Part shown: one piece after another, positions 57,156 to 64,000 of the stretch
Layout: each line of letters starts with the position of its first letter
Position numbering within the stretch: position 1 is the stretch's first letter
DNA from: Collimonas fungivorans Ter331
GTDB lineage: Bacteria; Pseudomonadota; Gammaproteobacteria; Burkholderiales; Burkholderiaceae_D
Reading direction: 5' to 3'
Assembly: GCF_000221045.1 (NCBI RefSeq)
Contig: NC_015856.1
Location: 868,001 to 932,000 of the forward strand
Length of the DNA: 64,000 bases
Program-made: the position numbers and the translations under genes
Notes under the pieces: model-generated
Told to the model about the DNA's origin: nothing
Database searches by the model: none
What the model saw: only the letters and a program-made list of their open reading frames with translations

Positions 57156-57177
57156 GCGAGGCGGGAAACCGCCTCGC
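57156..57177 (-). terminator. hemL terminator hairpin
   Basis: GCGAGGCGG-GAAA-CCGCCTCGC forms a perfect nine-base stem with a GNRA tetraloop between converging corA and hemL. On the minus strand it is followed by TTTT, so it ends hemL; on the plus strand no T-run follows. Confidence 0.8.
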
Positions 57178-57185
57178 ATGCAGGG

Positions 57186-58469
57186 TTAAACCAGCTGTGC
57201 AAATGCGCCGCGCGCTGCGGCGATGGTGGCTTCGATCACTGCATCGTCGTGCTGCGCCGATACAAAACCTGCTTCGAACGCCGATGGGGCCAGGTACACG
57301 CCGGCGTCCAGCATGCCATGGAAGAATTTGTTGAACAGCTCCTTGTTGGACGCCATCACTGTCGCATAACTATCCGGCACCGCCGCCGCAAAATACAGGC
57401 CGAACATGCCGCCGATGGCGTCGCCGCTGAAGGTGACGCCGGCTTCTTTCGCCGCCGCGCTCAGGCCGTTGACCAGTTTGCCGGTCTGGGTTCCCAGCCT
57501 GGTGTAGAAGCCGGGTTCCTGGATCAGCTTGAGGGTGCTCATGCCGGCCGCTACCGCCACCGGGTTGCCGGACAGCGTGCCGGCCTGGTACACCGAACCG
57601 AGCGGCGCCATGTGGCTCATCAGGTCGGCGCGGCCGCCGAAGGCCGCCACCGGCAGGCCGCCGCCGATCACCTTGCCGAGCGCGGTGATGTCGGGTTTGA
57701 TGTCGTACAGCGCTTGCGCGCCGCCCAGCGCCACGCGGAAACCGCACATGACTTCATCGAAAATCAGCACCGTGCCGTACTGCGTGCACAGGCGGCGCAT
57801 GGTTTGCAGGAATTCCGGGGTGGCGCGCACCAGGTTCATGTTGCCGGCCACCGGCTCGACGATCACGCAGGCGATCTGGTCGCCCATGTCCTTGAAGGCG
57901 TCTTCCAGCTGCTGGGCGTTGTTGTAGTCGAGCACCAGGGTGTGCTTGACGAAATCTTCCGGCACCCCGGCCGAAGTCGGATTGCCGAAGGTCAGCAAAC
58001 CGCTGCCCGCCTTGACCAGCAGCGAATCGGCATGGCCGTGGTAACAGCCTTCGAACTTGACGATCTTGTCGCGGCCGGTGGCGCCGCGCGCCAGGCGCAG
58101 CGCGCTCATGGTGGCTTCGGTGCCGCTCGAGACCAGGCGCACCTGCTCTATCGACGGCACCAGCTTGCAGATTTCTTCCGCGATTTCGATTTCACCCTGG
58201 GTCGGCGCGCCGAAACTCAGGCCGCGCGCGGCGGCGTCTTGCACTGCCTTGATCACGGTCGGGTGGGCGTGGCCGACAATCGCCGGGCCCCAGGAGCCGA
58301 TGTAGTCGATATAGCGGCGGTCGTCGGCATCCCAGAAATACGGGCCTTCGGCGCGGGTGATGAAGCGCGGCGTGCCGCCTACCGAACGGAAGGCGCGCAC
58401 CGGCGAGTTGACGCCGCCGGGAGTGGTCAGCTGGGCACGGGCAAACAGGGTGTCGTTGTTGGAAGTCAT
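57186..58469 (-). CDS. hemL: Glutamate-1-semialdehyde 2,1-aminomutase
   Basis: A PLP enzyme making 5-aminolevulinate for haem synthesis. ATG 58469 ([13 protein letters not shown]) gives 427 residues; reading from 58589 adds sequence without similarity. Motifs include [50 protein letters not shown] and [16 protein letters not shown], with the PLP lysine in [18 protein letters not shown], and [14 protein letters not shown]. Shares the neighbourhood with thiD and rubredoxin. Confidence 0.96.
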   Translation of the reverse strand: MTSNNDTLFARAQLTTPGGVNSPVRAFRSVGGTPRFITRAEGPYFWDADDRRYIDYIGSWGPAIVGHAHPTVIKAVQDAAARGLSFGAPTQGEIEIAEEICKLVPSIEQVRLVSSGTEATMSALRLARGATGRDKIVKFEGCYHGHADSLLVKAGSGLLTFGNPTSAGVPEDFVKHTLVLDYNNAQQLEDAFKDMGDQIACVIVEPVAGNMNLVRATPEFLQTMRRLCTQYGTVLIFDEVMCGFRVALGGAQALYDIKPDITALGKVIGGGLPVAAFGGRADLMSHMAPLGSVYQAGTLSGNPVAVAAGMSTLKLIQEPGFYTRLGTQTGKLVNGLSAAAKEAGVTFSGDAIGGMFGLYFAAAVPDSYATVMASNKELFNKFFHGMLDAGVYLAPSAFEAGFVSAQHDDAVIEATIAAARGAFAQLV

Positions 58470-58539
58470 GTCTTGTTCGTCGAAAAATAAATGTGGAAAG
58501 ATGCGGTCGCGCGCCGTGTTTGGCAAATGCACGAAAAAA

Positions 58540-59391
58540 TCAGGAAGCCTCGCCGCCATCCTCTTCACGCCGCTCCAGGCCTTCTTCACGGGCCCAGAAA
58601 TAACGGTCCGGGATCAGCTTGCCCATGCCCAGCCGTTGCGCGGCGGTGACTGCCGCCAGGGTGAATTCCTGCGCCTCGGATACCGCTTCCGGCACGTCCA
58701 GGCCATTGGCCAGCATCGCTGCGATCGCCGCCGACAAGGTGGTGCCGGCGCCGCTGAAAGAGCCGGAAATGCGCGGCCAGTTGTCCTGCCGCACCACGCC
58801 TGTGTCATTGAACAAGGTGTTGCCGATTTCGGCGGCCGGGGTCGGCGTGCCGGTCACGAACAGATATTCGCAGCCGAGTTCGATGATGCGCATGGCGTCG
58901 AGGCTCATCATGTCCTCGGACGAAGGTTCGCGCCAGGTTTCCGCCAGGCGCGCCAGTTCCACCGCCGACAGCAGCATCACCGTGGTTTGCGGGACCAGCA
59001 GTTCGCGGATCGCGGTCAGCAGGTCTTCGCTATCTTGTCCCTGATCTGGCATGGCCGATAAAAAAGGGTCTAGAATCAGCGGGATTTCAGGATAATCGGA
59101 GACAATCTCGGCGATCACCGAAACGCTTTCGATGCTGCCGACGGCGCCTACCTTGAAGGCGGCCACCGGCATGTCTTCCAGCAGCACGCGCGCCTGGTCG
59201 GCCACCCAGTCGGCGTCGATCTGCTGGGTGTCTTCGATGCGGGCGGTGTCGCCGATCAGGATCGACGTGATGACGGACAGGCCGTGGCAGCCCATGGCCG
59301 AAAAAGTGGCCAGGTCAGCCTGGATGCCGGTGGCGCCGACGGGATCGGCAACGCCGAAGGTCAATATAAGTGGAGAAGTTTGGTTTTGCAC
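58540..59391 (-). CDS. thiD: Hydroxymethylpyrimidine/phosphomethylpyrimidine kinase (ThiD family)
   Basis: A ribokinase-fold kinase of thiamine synthesis. The 283 residues have [27 protein letters not shown] (the family usually reads GSDSSGGAG here, so the phosphate loop is unusual), [28 protein letters not shown] and a [18 protein letters not shown]-terminal catalytic region with GAGT in place of GTGCT. Divergences in both signature motifs mean the substrate could differ. It is 70 bases upstream of hemL on the same strand. Confidence 0.85.
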   Translation of the reverse strand: MQNQTSPLILTFGVADPVGATGIQADLATFSAMGCHGLSVITSILIGDTARIEDTQQIDADWVADQARVLLEDMPVAAFKVGAVGSIESVSVIAEIVSDYPEIPLILDPFLSAMPDQGQDSEDLLTAIRELLVPQTTVMLLSAVELARLAETWREPSSEDMMSLDAMRIIELGCEYLFVTGTPTPAAEIGNTLFNDTGVVRQDNWPRISGSFSGAGTTLSAAIAAMLANGLDVPEAVSEAQEFTLAAVTAAQRLGMGKLIPDRYFWAREEGLERREEDGGEAS

Positions 59392-59447
59392 GGCGGGTAG
59401 ATTAAGATATCCGACTTTGCATTTTACTTGATTGAAGGATCACCGCT

Positions 59448-59642
59448 GTGAGCAATAACGAAACTATCAAAACTGAATTCAAAACCTGGATGTGTCTGAT
59501 TTGCGGCTGGGTCTATGACGAAGAGGCCGGTTTGCCGGAAGAAGGCATCGCTCCCGGCACGCTGTGGGACGATGTCCCGATGAACTGGACCTGCCCGGAA
59601 TGCGGCGCGCGCAAGGAAGACTTTGAAATGGTTGCTATTTAA
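59448..59642 (+). CDS. Rubredoxin
   Basis: A 64-residue iron protein. The Fe(Cys)4 site is C16-x2-C19 (WMCLICGWVYDEEAG) and C49-x2-C52 (WTCPECGARKEDFEMV). It is a one-electron carrier, partner often an alkane monooxygenase or oxidative-stress reductase. Starts at GTG 59448. Divergent from thiD with 56 bases between. The rubredoxin-thiD-hemL grouping is typical of Burkholderiales. Confidence 0.95.
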   Translation: MSNNETIKTEFKTWMCLICGWVYDEEAGLPEEGIAPGTLWDDVPMNWTCPECGARKEDFEMVAI

Positions 59643-59813
59643 TAAGCCAAATAGGCCAAATACCATATTTTCATTGCAGGAATATCAAGTTATCGTCTCA
59701 AGTTACAAAATAAATTGAACTTTAACGGCTGCCCTTCATAAACATTGTTCTAAGGAATGTCTTTATTTGTTACAGTGACGCCGTAGATTTATTTGGATTG
59801 ATGAGACGATTTC

Positions 59814-60230
59814 ATGACAACATCACTTGGCGGCGTCAACCTGAAGGTAATGGTGATTGACGATAGCAGCACAATCCGGCGTTCTGCGGAGATTTTCCTG
59901 AGCCAGGCTGGGTATCAGGTGGTACTTGCCGAAGACGGCTTCGATGCCTTGGCGAAAGTTAACGATCACAAGCCTGCGCTGATCTTCTGTGACATCCTGA
60001 TGCCGCGCCTGGATGGTTATCAGACTTGCGCCTTGATCAAGAAGAGCGCCAAATTCCATGCTACGCCGGTGGTCATGTTGTCGTCCAAGGACGGCTTGTT
60101 TGACCGTGCGCGCGGCGCCATGGTCGGTTCCGACGAATATCTCACCAAGCCGTTTACCAAAGACAGTCTGCTGAAGGCGGTGCGCCAGCACACGCAGACG
60201 GCGGACGGTGCCATCCCGGTTACTGCCTGA
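59814..60230 (+). CDS. pilG: Twitching motility response regulator PilG
   Basis: A 138-residue single-domain receiver of the Pil-Chp chemosensory system. The acidic pocket VMVIDDSSTIRRSAE and phospho-acceptor D60 in ALIFCDILMPRLDGYQTC, plus K109-like SDEYLTKPFTKDSLL, are intact. PilG acts in stimulating pilus extension in Pseudomonas. First of pilG-H-I-J, with the retraction motors PilT/PilU at 19-21.6 kb. Confidence 0.93.
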   Translation: MTTSLGGVNLKVMVIDDSSTIRRSAEIFLSQAGYQVVLAEDGFDALAKVNDHKPALIFCDILMPRLDGYQTCALIKKSAKFHATPVVMLSSKDGLFDRARGAMVGSDEYLTKPFTKDSLLKAVRQHTQTADGAIPVTA

Positions 60231-60307
60231 AGCAGGATTTAGCAGCAGGCTGACTGATTTACATCATTTGAAGTACGAAGCAATTACGAAGCAAATAAAG
60301 GTTGAAC

Positions 60308-60673
60308 ATGCCCATACAGAAGATTCTCATTGTCGACGACTCGCCAACCGAGCGTTATGTCCTGACCGATATCCTGGCGAAGGCCGGCTACTCGGTGTCG
60401 ACCTCCGAAAACGGCGAAGGCATCCTCGACAAGATCAAGGCTGACAAACCGCAACTGATCCTGATGGATGTGGTGATGCCGGGCCAGAACGGCTTCCAGG
60501 TGACGCGCTCGATCACGCGCGACGAAGATACCAAGGATATTCCCATCATCATTTGCAGCAGCAAGGGCCTGGAAACCGACCGTATCTGGGGTTTGCGGCA
60601 AGGTGCGCGCGACTACCTGGTGAAACCTATCGATCCCAAGGAGCTGCTGGCAAAAATAGCGGCGCTCGGTTAA
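60308..60673 (+). CDS. pilH: Twitching motility response regulator PilH
   Basis: A 121-residue receiver-only protein, second CheY-like output of the Pil-Chp system. ILIVDDSPTERYVL, D54 in LILMDVVMPGQNGFQVTR and ARDYLVKPIDPKELLAKI are complete. In Pseudomonas PilH acts as a phosphate sink or retraction regulator. ATG 60308 is used; TTG 60302 is an alternative. It follows pilG after 77 bases. Confidence 0.93.
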   Translation: MPIQKILIVDDSPTERYVLTDILAKAGYSVSTSENGEGILDKIKADKPQLILMDVVMPGQNGFQVTRSITRDEDTKDIPIIICSSKGLETDRIWGLRQGARDYLVKPIDPKELLAKIAALG

Positions 60674-60736
60674 TCGAGCGCTGAATCCAATGTCCCCGGT
60701 TTAAATCAAGCTACGCCAAAAGAGCGCCCATTCGAT

Positions 60737-61330
60737 ATGACCCAATCAAGCTCGCATCTGCCGGCAGCGGCATCTTCGCCGTCATCGCTACCCGTCAACA
60801 AGGTAGCACTCGACGCTGACTCGCGCCGCAGCAGGCTGCGCGAATTCCAGTCGCACTTGCTGGAGCGGATGCAAGCCGCGCGCAGCGGCAGCGAAGCGCA
60901 GGAAAGCCAGCTGGGCCTGCTGATCGGGCAGAGCCGGTGGTTGCTGAATTTGCAAGAGGCGGGTGAAATCGTCGCCGTCGACCAGATCTCGCGGGTGCCG
61001 CTGACCCACGACTGGTACCTGGGATTGAGCAACGTGCGCGGCACGCTGATCAGCGTGATCGATTTTGCGCGTTTTCAGGGCCATGGAGTGACGCAAATTG
61101 ACAAAGAGTGCCGGATTGTTGCTTTTGCACCGTCGTTTTCGTTCAACAGCGGCTTGCTGGTTTCGCGCGTCCTGGGCTTGCGCAACGTCGCCCAGATGAC
61201 CCTTCAAACCCCGGATTCGCTGGACCAGGCAAGCGCCAAACGCTATCTCGACAGCGACTCGCAGCTCTGGACCGAGCTGAGCATGGCCCAGATCTTGCAC
61301 GACCCCCGTTTTTTACAAGTAGGTTTATGA
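60737..61330 (+). CDS. pilI: Twitching motility CheW-like adaptor PilI
   Basis: A 197-residue CheW-domain adaptor (about 45-180) linking the receptor PilJ to the kinase. The N-terminal 40 residues are Ser/Arg-rich; the core includes [47 protein letters not shown], the usual CheW beta subdomains. Between pilH and pilJ, 63 bases after pilH. Confidence 0.92.
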   Translation: MTQSSSHLPAAASSPSSLPVNKVALDADSRRSRLREFQSHLLERMQAARSGSEAQESQLGLLIGQSRWLLNLQEAGEIVAVDQISRVPLTHDWYLGLSNVRGTLISVIDFARFQGHGVTQIDKECRIVAFAPSFSFNSGLLVSRVLGLRNVAQMTLQTPDSLDQASAKRYLDSDSQLWTELSMAQILHDPRFLQVGL

Positions 61331-61397
61331 GTCCCAGGCGCCGTTGCAACAGCAGCGGTGCTCGGTGGCAGCGAATTGGCAATTAGGAGATTCTGTA

Positions 61398-63791
61398 ATG
61401 GCATTCAAACTACCGTCTTTATCCAAGGCGGCCAAGGAAGAGCAGGGCGAAGCGGGCGATCGTTTCGTGCAGGAAGCATTGATGCATGATCCGGAGCAGA
61501 CCGTAATGGAAGAGCGTTTCATGCCTGATCCGTCGCCTGCGGCGTTGTTGACGCCGACCATTGCACCGCAGCCGGCTGCCGTTGTGGCTCCTCCGGCTCC
61601 GGCTCCGGCGTTTACCGCCGCTCCACGGGAAGCCATCAAGGAACCCGCCGCTGCGCCGTCTTTCGCCGGTGCCGCTGCCAGCATCGCCAGCCCCGACTCG
61701 TCGCCATTGCCGCTGATCGGCAGACTGCCGCAGCAAAAGCAGATTCGTCTGCTGGTGACCGTGCTGGTCGGCGCCTTGCTGCTGACCATCCTGTTCCTGT
61801 GGCTGAGCGCCAAGAGTTCGGCGATGAGCTCGACCCAGACCCAGATCGCCGGCGACGCGCTGATGCACTCGCAGCGTATCGGTAAGGCGACGCCGAATGC
61901 GATTCAGGGTAACCCTGAAGCGTTCAAGCAGCTGGCCGACAGCCGCAAGGAATTCAACCAGGACCTGAGCATCTTGAGCAAGGGCGGCGACTACAAGGGG
62001 CACGATATCGGCACCCCTACCGCCACCATGGATTCCAAGCTGGCCGATGTCAGCAAGGTCTGGTCGAATACCGACAAGGCTGCGGACACCATCCTCAAGC
62101 TGCAAAAGGAATTGACCAGCTTCGGCGTGACGCTGCAAAAACTGAACGGCATCTCGCCTAACCTGCTCGACTTGTCGGAACAGATCGCGACGCTGAAAAC
62201 ACAGACTGGCGCTACCCCGCGCGAAATCGCTGCTTCCTCGCAGCTGGTCATGCTGACCCAGCGCCTGGGCCGTAGCGCGAATGAATTCCTGACCTCGGAA
62301 GGTGTGAACCCGGAAACCGCGTTCTTGCTGGGCAAGGACACCAATACTTTCCGCGACATCGTCAGCGGCTTCCTGAACGGCAGCGATGTATTGCGCCTGC
62401 CGGCCAGCAAGAGCGAAGAAGAGCGCAGCAAGCTGACCGAACTGGAAAAGAGCTTTGCCGAATACCAGGAATCGGTGGCATCGATCCTGGGCAACATGCA
62501 GAACTTCGTTTCGGCGAAACAATCGGAACAGCTGATCTTTACCGAGAACGAAAACCTCAAGCAACGCCTGGGCGCCTTGCAAGACACCTATCGCGACGCA
62601 CAAGACTCGCAAAGCATCTGGTTCTGGCTGATGCTGCTGGCCGCCCTGACTACGCTGCTGGCAGCCGCCGGCATTGCATGGGTCCAGGTGCAGGATGGAC
62701 GTCACCGTACCCACGAAGCCGACGTGCGCCGGATGGAAGCGGAAGCACAGCGCCTGCAGGCGATCAAGCAGGAAGAAGATGCAAGTAACGCCAACGACCA
62801 GAACCAGGCTGCGATTTTGCGTCTGATGAATGAATTGCAGGAAGTGGCGGACGGTGACTTGACGGTGCAGGCGACGGTGTCGGAAGACATTACCGGCGCG
62901 ATCGCCGACTCGGTCAACTACACGGTGGAAGAGTTGCGCGGGCTGGTCGGCCGGGTTACCGCCACCGCCCAGCAGGTGACGGTTGCGTCGGACCAGGCGC
63001 AAAGCATTTCGATCGAACTGCTGGCGGCATCGCAACGGCAGTCGCGCGATATTCAGGAAACCACGCAAGCGGTCCTGGACATGGCGACCCAGATTACCGA
63101 CGTTTCCAAATCGGCCAGCGAGTCGGCCGAAGTGGCGCGGCAGTCGGTTAGCGCGGCGGAAGAAGGTTCCAAGGCGGTGGAAAACGCGATCTCAGGCATG
63201 AATGAAATCCGCGAACACATCCAGGAAACTTCCAAGCGCATCAAGCGGCTGGGTGAATCGTCGCAGGAAATTGGTGAAATCACCGAACTGATTTCCGACA
63301 TTACCGAACAGACCAACGTGCTGGCGCTGAATGCGGCGATCCAGGCGGCATCCGCCGGCGAAGCCGGACGCGGATTCTCGGTGGTGGCGGAAGAAGTTCA
63401 GCGCCTGGCGGAACGTTCCGGCGCGGCGACCAAGCAGATCGGCGCGCTGGTGCGTACGATTCAGACCGACACCCACGATGCGGTGGTGGCGATGGAGCGT
63501 TCGACGCAAGGGGTGGTCGAAGGGGCCAAGCTGTCAGATGCTGCCGGCGCGGCCTTGTCGGACATCCGGCGCGTTTCTAACCGGCTGGCGGAACTGATTC
63601 AAAGCATTTCTTCCACTACCGAGCAGCAGGCCAACTCGGCAAACGGCGTGGCTACCAACATTCAAAACATTCTTTCAGTGACTGAAAAAACACGGGAAGG
63701 TACACGACAGACAGCCTTGTCGATTCGTGAACTGTCCAAGCTGGCAGAAGATTTGAAGAGCTCGGTATCGCGCTTCCGCGTGACCAATTAA
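61398..63791 (+). CDS. pilJ: Twitching motility methyl-accepting chemoreceptor PilJ
   Basis: A 797-residue receptor. ATG 61398 follows TAGGAGA; the longer reading from 61344 has no support. Domains: an unusual Pro/Ala-rich cytoplasmic N-terminal region (about 1-115), membrane span (116-138, [21 protein letters not shown]), periplasmic PilJ-type ligand region (about 140-405) with type IV pilin methyl-accepting features ([17 protein letters not shown]), second span (about 405-425, [23 protein letters not shown]), HAMP, then a long signalling coil whose tip has [39 protein letters not shown]. The protein is longer than Pseudomonas PilJ (682). Confidence 0.93.
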   Translation: MAFKLPSLSKAAKEEQGEAGDRFVQEALMHDPEQTVMEERFMPDPSPAALLTPTIAPQPAAVVAPPAPAPAFTAAPREAIKEPAAAPSFAGAAASIASPDSSPLPLIGRLPQQKQIRLLVTVLVGALLLTILFLWLSAKSSAMSSTQTQIAGDALMHSQRIGKATPNAIQGNPEAFKQLADSRKEFNQDLSILSKGGDYKGHDIGTPTATMDSKLADVSKVWSNTDKAADTILKLQKELTSFGVTLQKLNGISPNLLDLSEQIATLKTQTGATPREIAASSQLVMLTQRLGRSANEFLTSEGVNPETAFLLGKDTNTFRDIVSGFLNGSDVLRLPASKSEEERSKLTELEKSFAEYQESVASILGNMQNFVSAKQSEQLIFTENENLKQRLGALQDTYRDAQDSQSIWFWLMLLAALTTLLAAAGIAWVQVQDGRHRTHEADVRRMEAEAQRLQAIKQEEDASNANDQNQAAILRLMNELQEVADGDLTVQATVSEDITGAIADSVNYTVEELRGLVGRVTATAQQVTVASDQAQSISIELLAASQRQSRDIQETTQAVLDMATQITDVSKSASESAEVARQSVSAAEEGSKAVENAISGMNEIREHIQETSKRIKRLGESSQEIGEITELISDITEQTNVLALNAAIQAASAGEAGRGFSVVAEEVQRLAERSGAATKQIGALVRTIQTDTHDAVVAMERSTQGVVEGAKLSDAAGAALSDIRRVSNRLAELIQSISSTTEQQANSANGVATNIQNILSVTEKTREGTRQTALSIRELSKLAEDLKSSVSRFRVTN

Positions 63792-63947
63792 TGTGTAGCA
63801 CCGCGCTTGCTGTCCGGCCCGTTGTCATTGAGCCGGGACCGGCAGGCGCGGCGTCCTTGCCCGGGTTTGCGCTGCTGTCGCATGCCTGGGCGATGGATAT
63901 GCATCGTGGTCGATTCTTTGACCACTCCCTGAATCCATGAGGCAGTC

Positions 63948-64000
63948 ATGACCACCGATTTTTCCAGCACCGCTGCTCAGATACAAGATTCAGCGCGGAC
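63948..64000 (+). CDS. Start of a further gene, probable PilL/ChpA-type chemotaxis kinase (partial)
   Basis: ATG 63948 with GAGG seven bases upstream opens a frame that is uninterrupted to the window edge (MTTDFSSTAAQIQDSAR). The 17 visible residues are not diagnostic. By analogy with the pilG-H-I-J-K/chpA order, the next gene is usually the hybrid histidine kinase; this is an inference from gene order only. Confidence 0.5.
   Translation, partial: MTTDFSSTAAQIQDSAR

Overview
The window reads as chromosome of a Gram-negative betaproteobacterium in Burkholderiales, most likely Oxalobacteraceae (Collimonas/Janthinobacterium-like). The grounds are a GC-rich codon bias, Burkholderia-type porin, the recG-oxyR-ubiA, mpl/tlpA/aroQ/accBC/prmA and hemL/thiD/rubredoxin neighbourhoods, and a Pil-Chp chemosensory cluster. 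The genus is an inference; no database search was possible.

Layout. 1-5.1 kb: end of an FAD-linked 2-hydroxyacid dehydrogenase, a LysR regulator and glcDEF (glycolate oxidase). 5.1-13.7 kb: a five-gene minus-strand operon (gudD, aldose epimerase, ExuT-like MFS, cytosolic GH31 glycosidase, porin) behind a LacI-type regulator, with a readable promoter and two LacI-type operators before gudD and a third before the regulator gene. 13.8-18.8 kb: glpR-glpD-glpK-glpF with a perfect GlpR-type palindrome before glpD. 18.9-21.6 kb: glutathione peroxidase, pilU and pilT. 21.7-28 kb: yggS-proC, then minus-strand recG, oxyR, ubiA and a DUF883 protein. 28.1-35.1 kb: queA, tgt, yajC, secD, secF, the usual queuosine/Sec neighbourhood, interrupted between queA and tgt by an AT-richer gene encoding an HTH-GHKL ATPase-STAS-like protein. 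That gene sits behind a queA terminator and its own promoter, studded with GACAATT repeats. 35.2-42.2 kb: purB, a GST, an AraC/Fsr-type MFS pair, an exported peroxiredoxin, a 281-bp palindromic repeat element with 27-bp terminal inverted repeats, a Gly/Tyr-rich lipoprotein and a PfkB-family kinase. 42.3-48.5 kb: minus-strand housekeeping genes (an unknown gene, tlpA-like, aroQ, accB, accC, prmA, zinc-ribbon protein). 48.7-57.1 kb: plus-strand mpl, esterase, ubiC, RNB nuclease, TonB-like protein, aroE, mtgA and corA. 57.2-64 kb: hemL, thiD, rubredoxin and pilG-pilH-pilI-pilJ with the first codons of the next gene, probably the pilL/chpA kinase.

Functionally the window combines small-molecule carbon use (glycolate, glycerol, sugar acids), twitching motility (pilT/U motors plus the chemosensory pathway), peroxide defence (OxyR, Gpx, peroxiredoxin) and envelope/protein-export housekeeping. 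The two most unusual parts are the HTH-GHKL-STAS gene lodged in the queA-tgt interval, with a promoter that predicts a leaderless self-regulated mRNA, and the gud/GH31 operon with its paired operators. No tRNA, rRNA, CRISPR array, IS transposase or prophage was seen.
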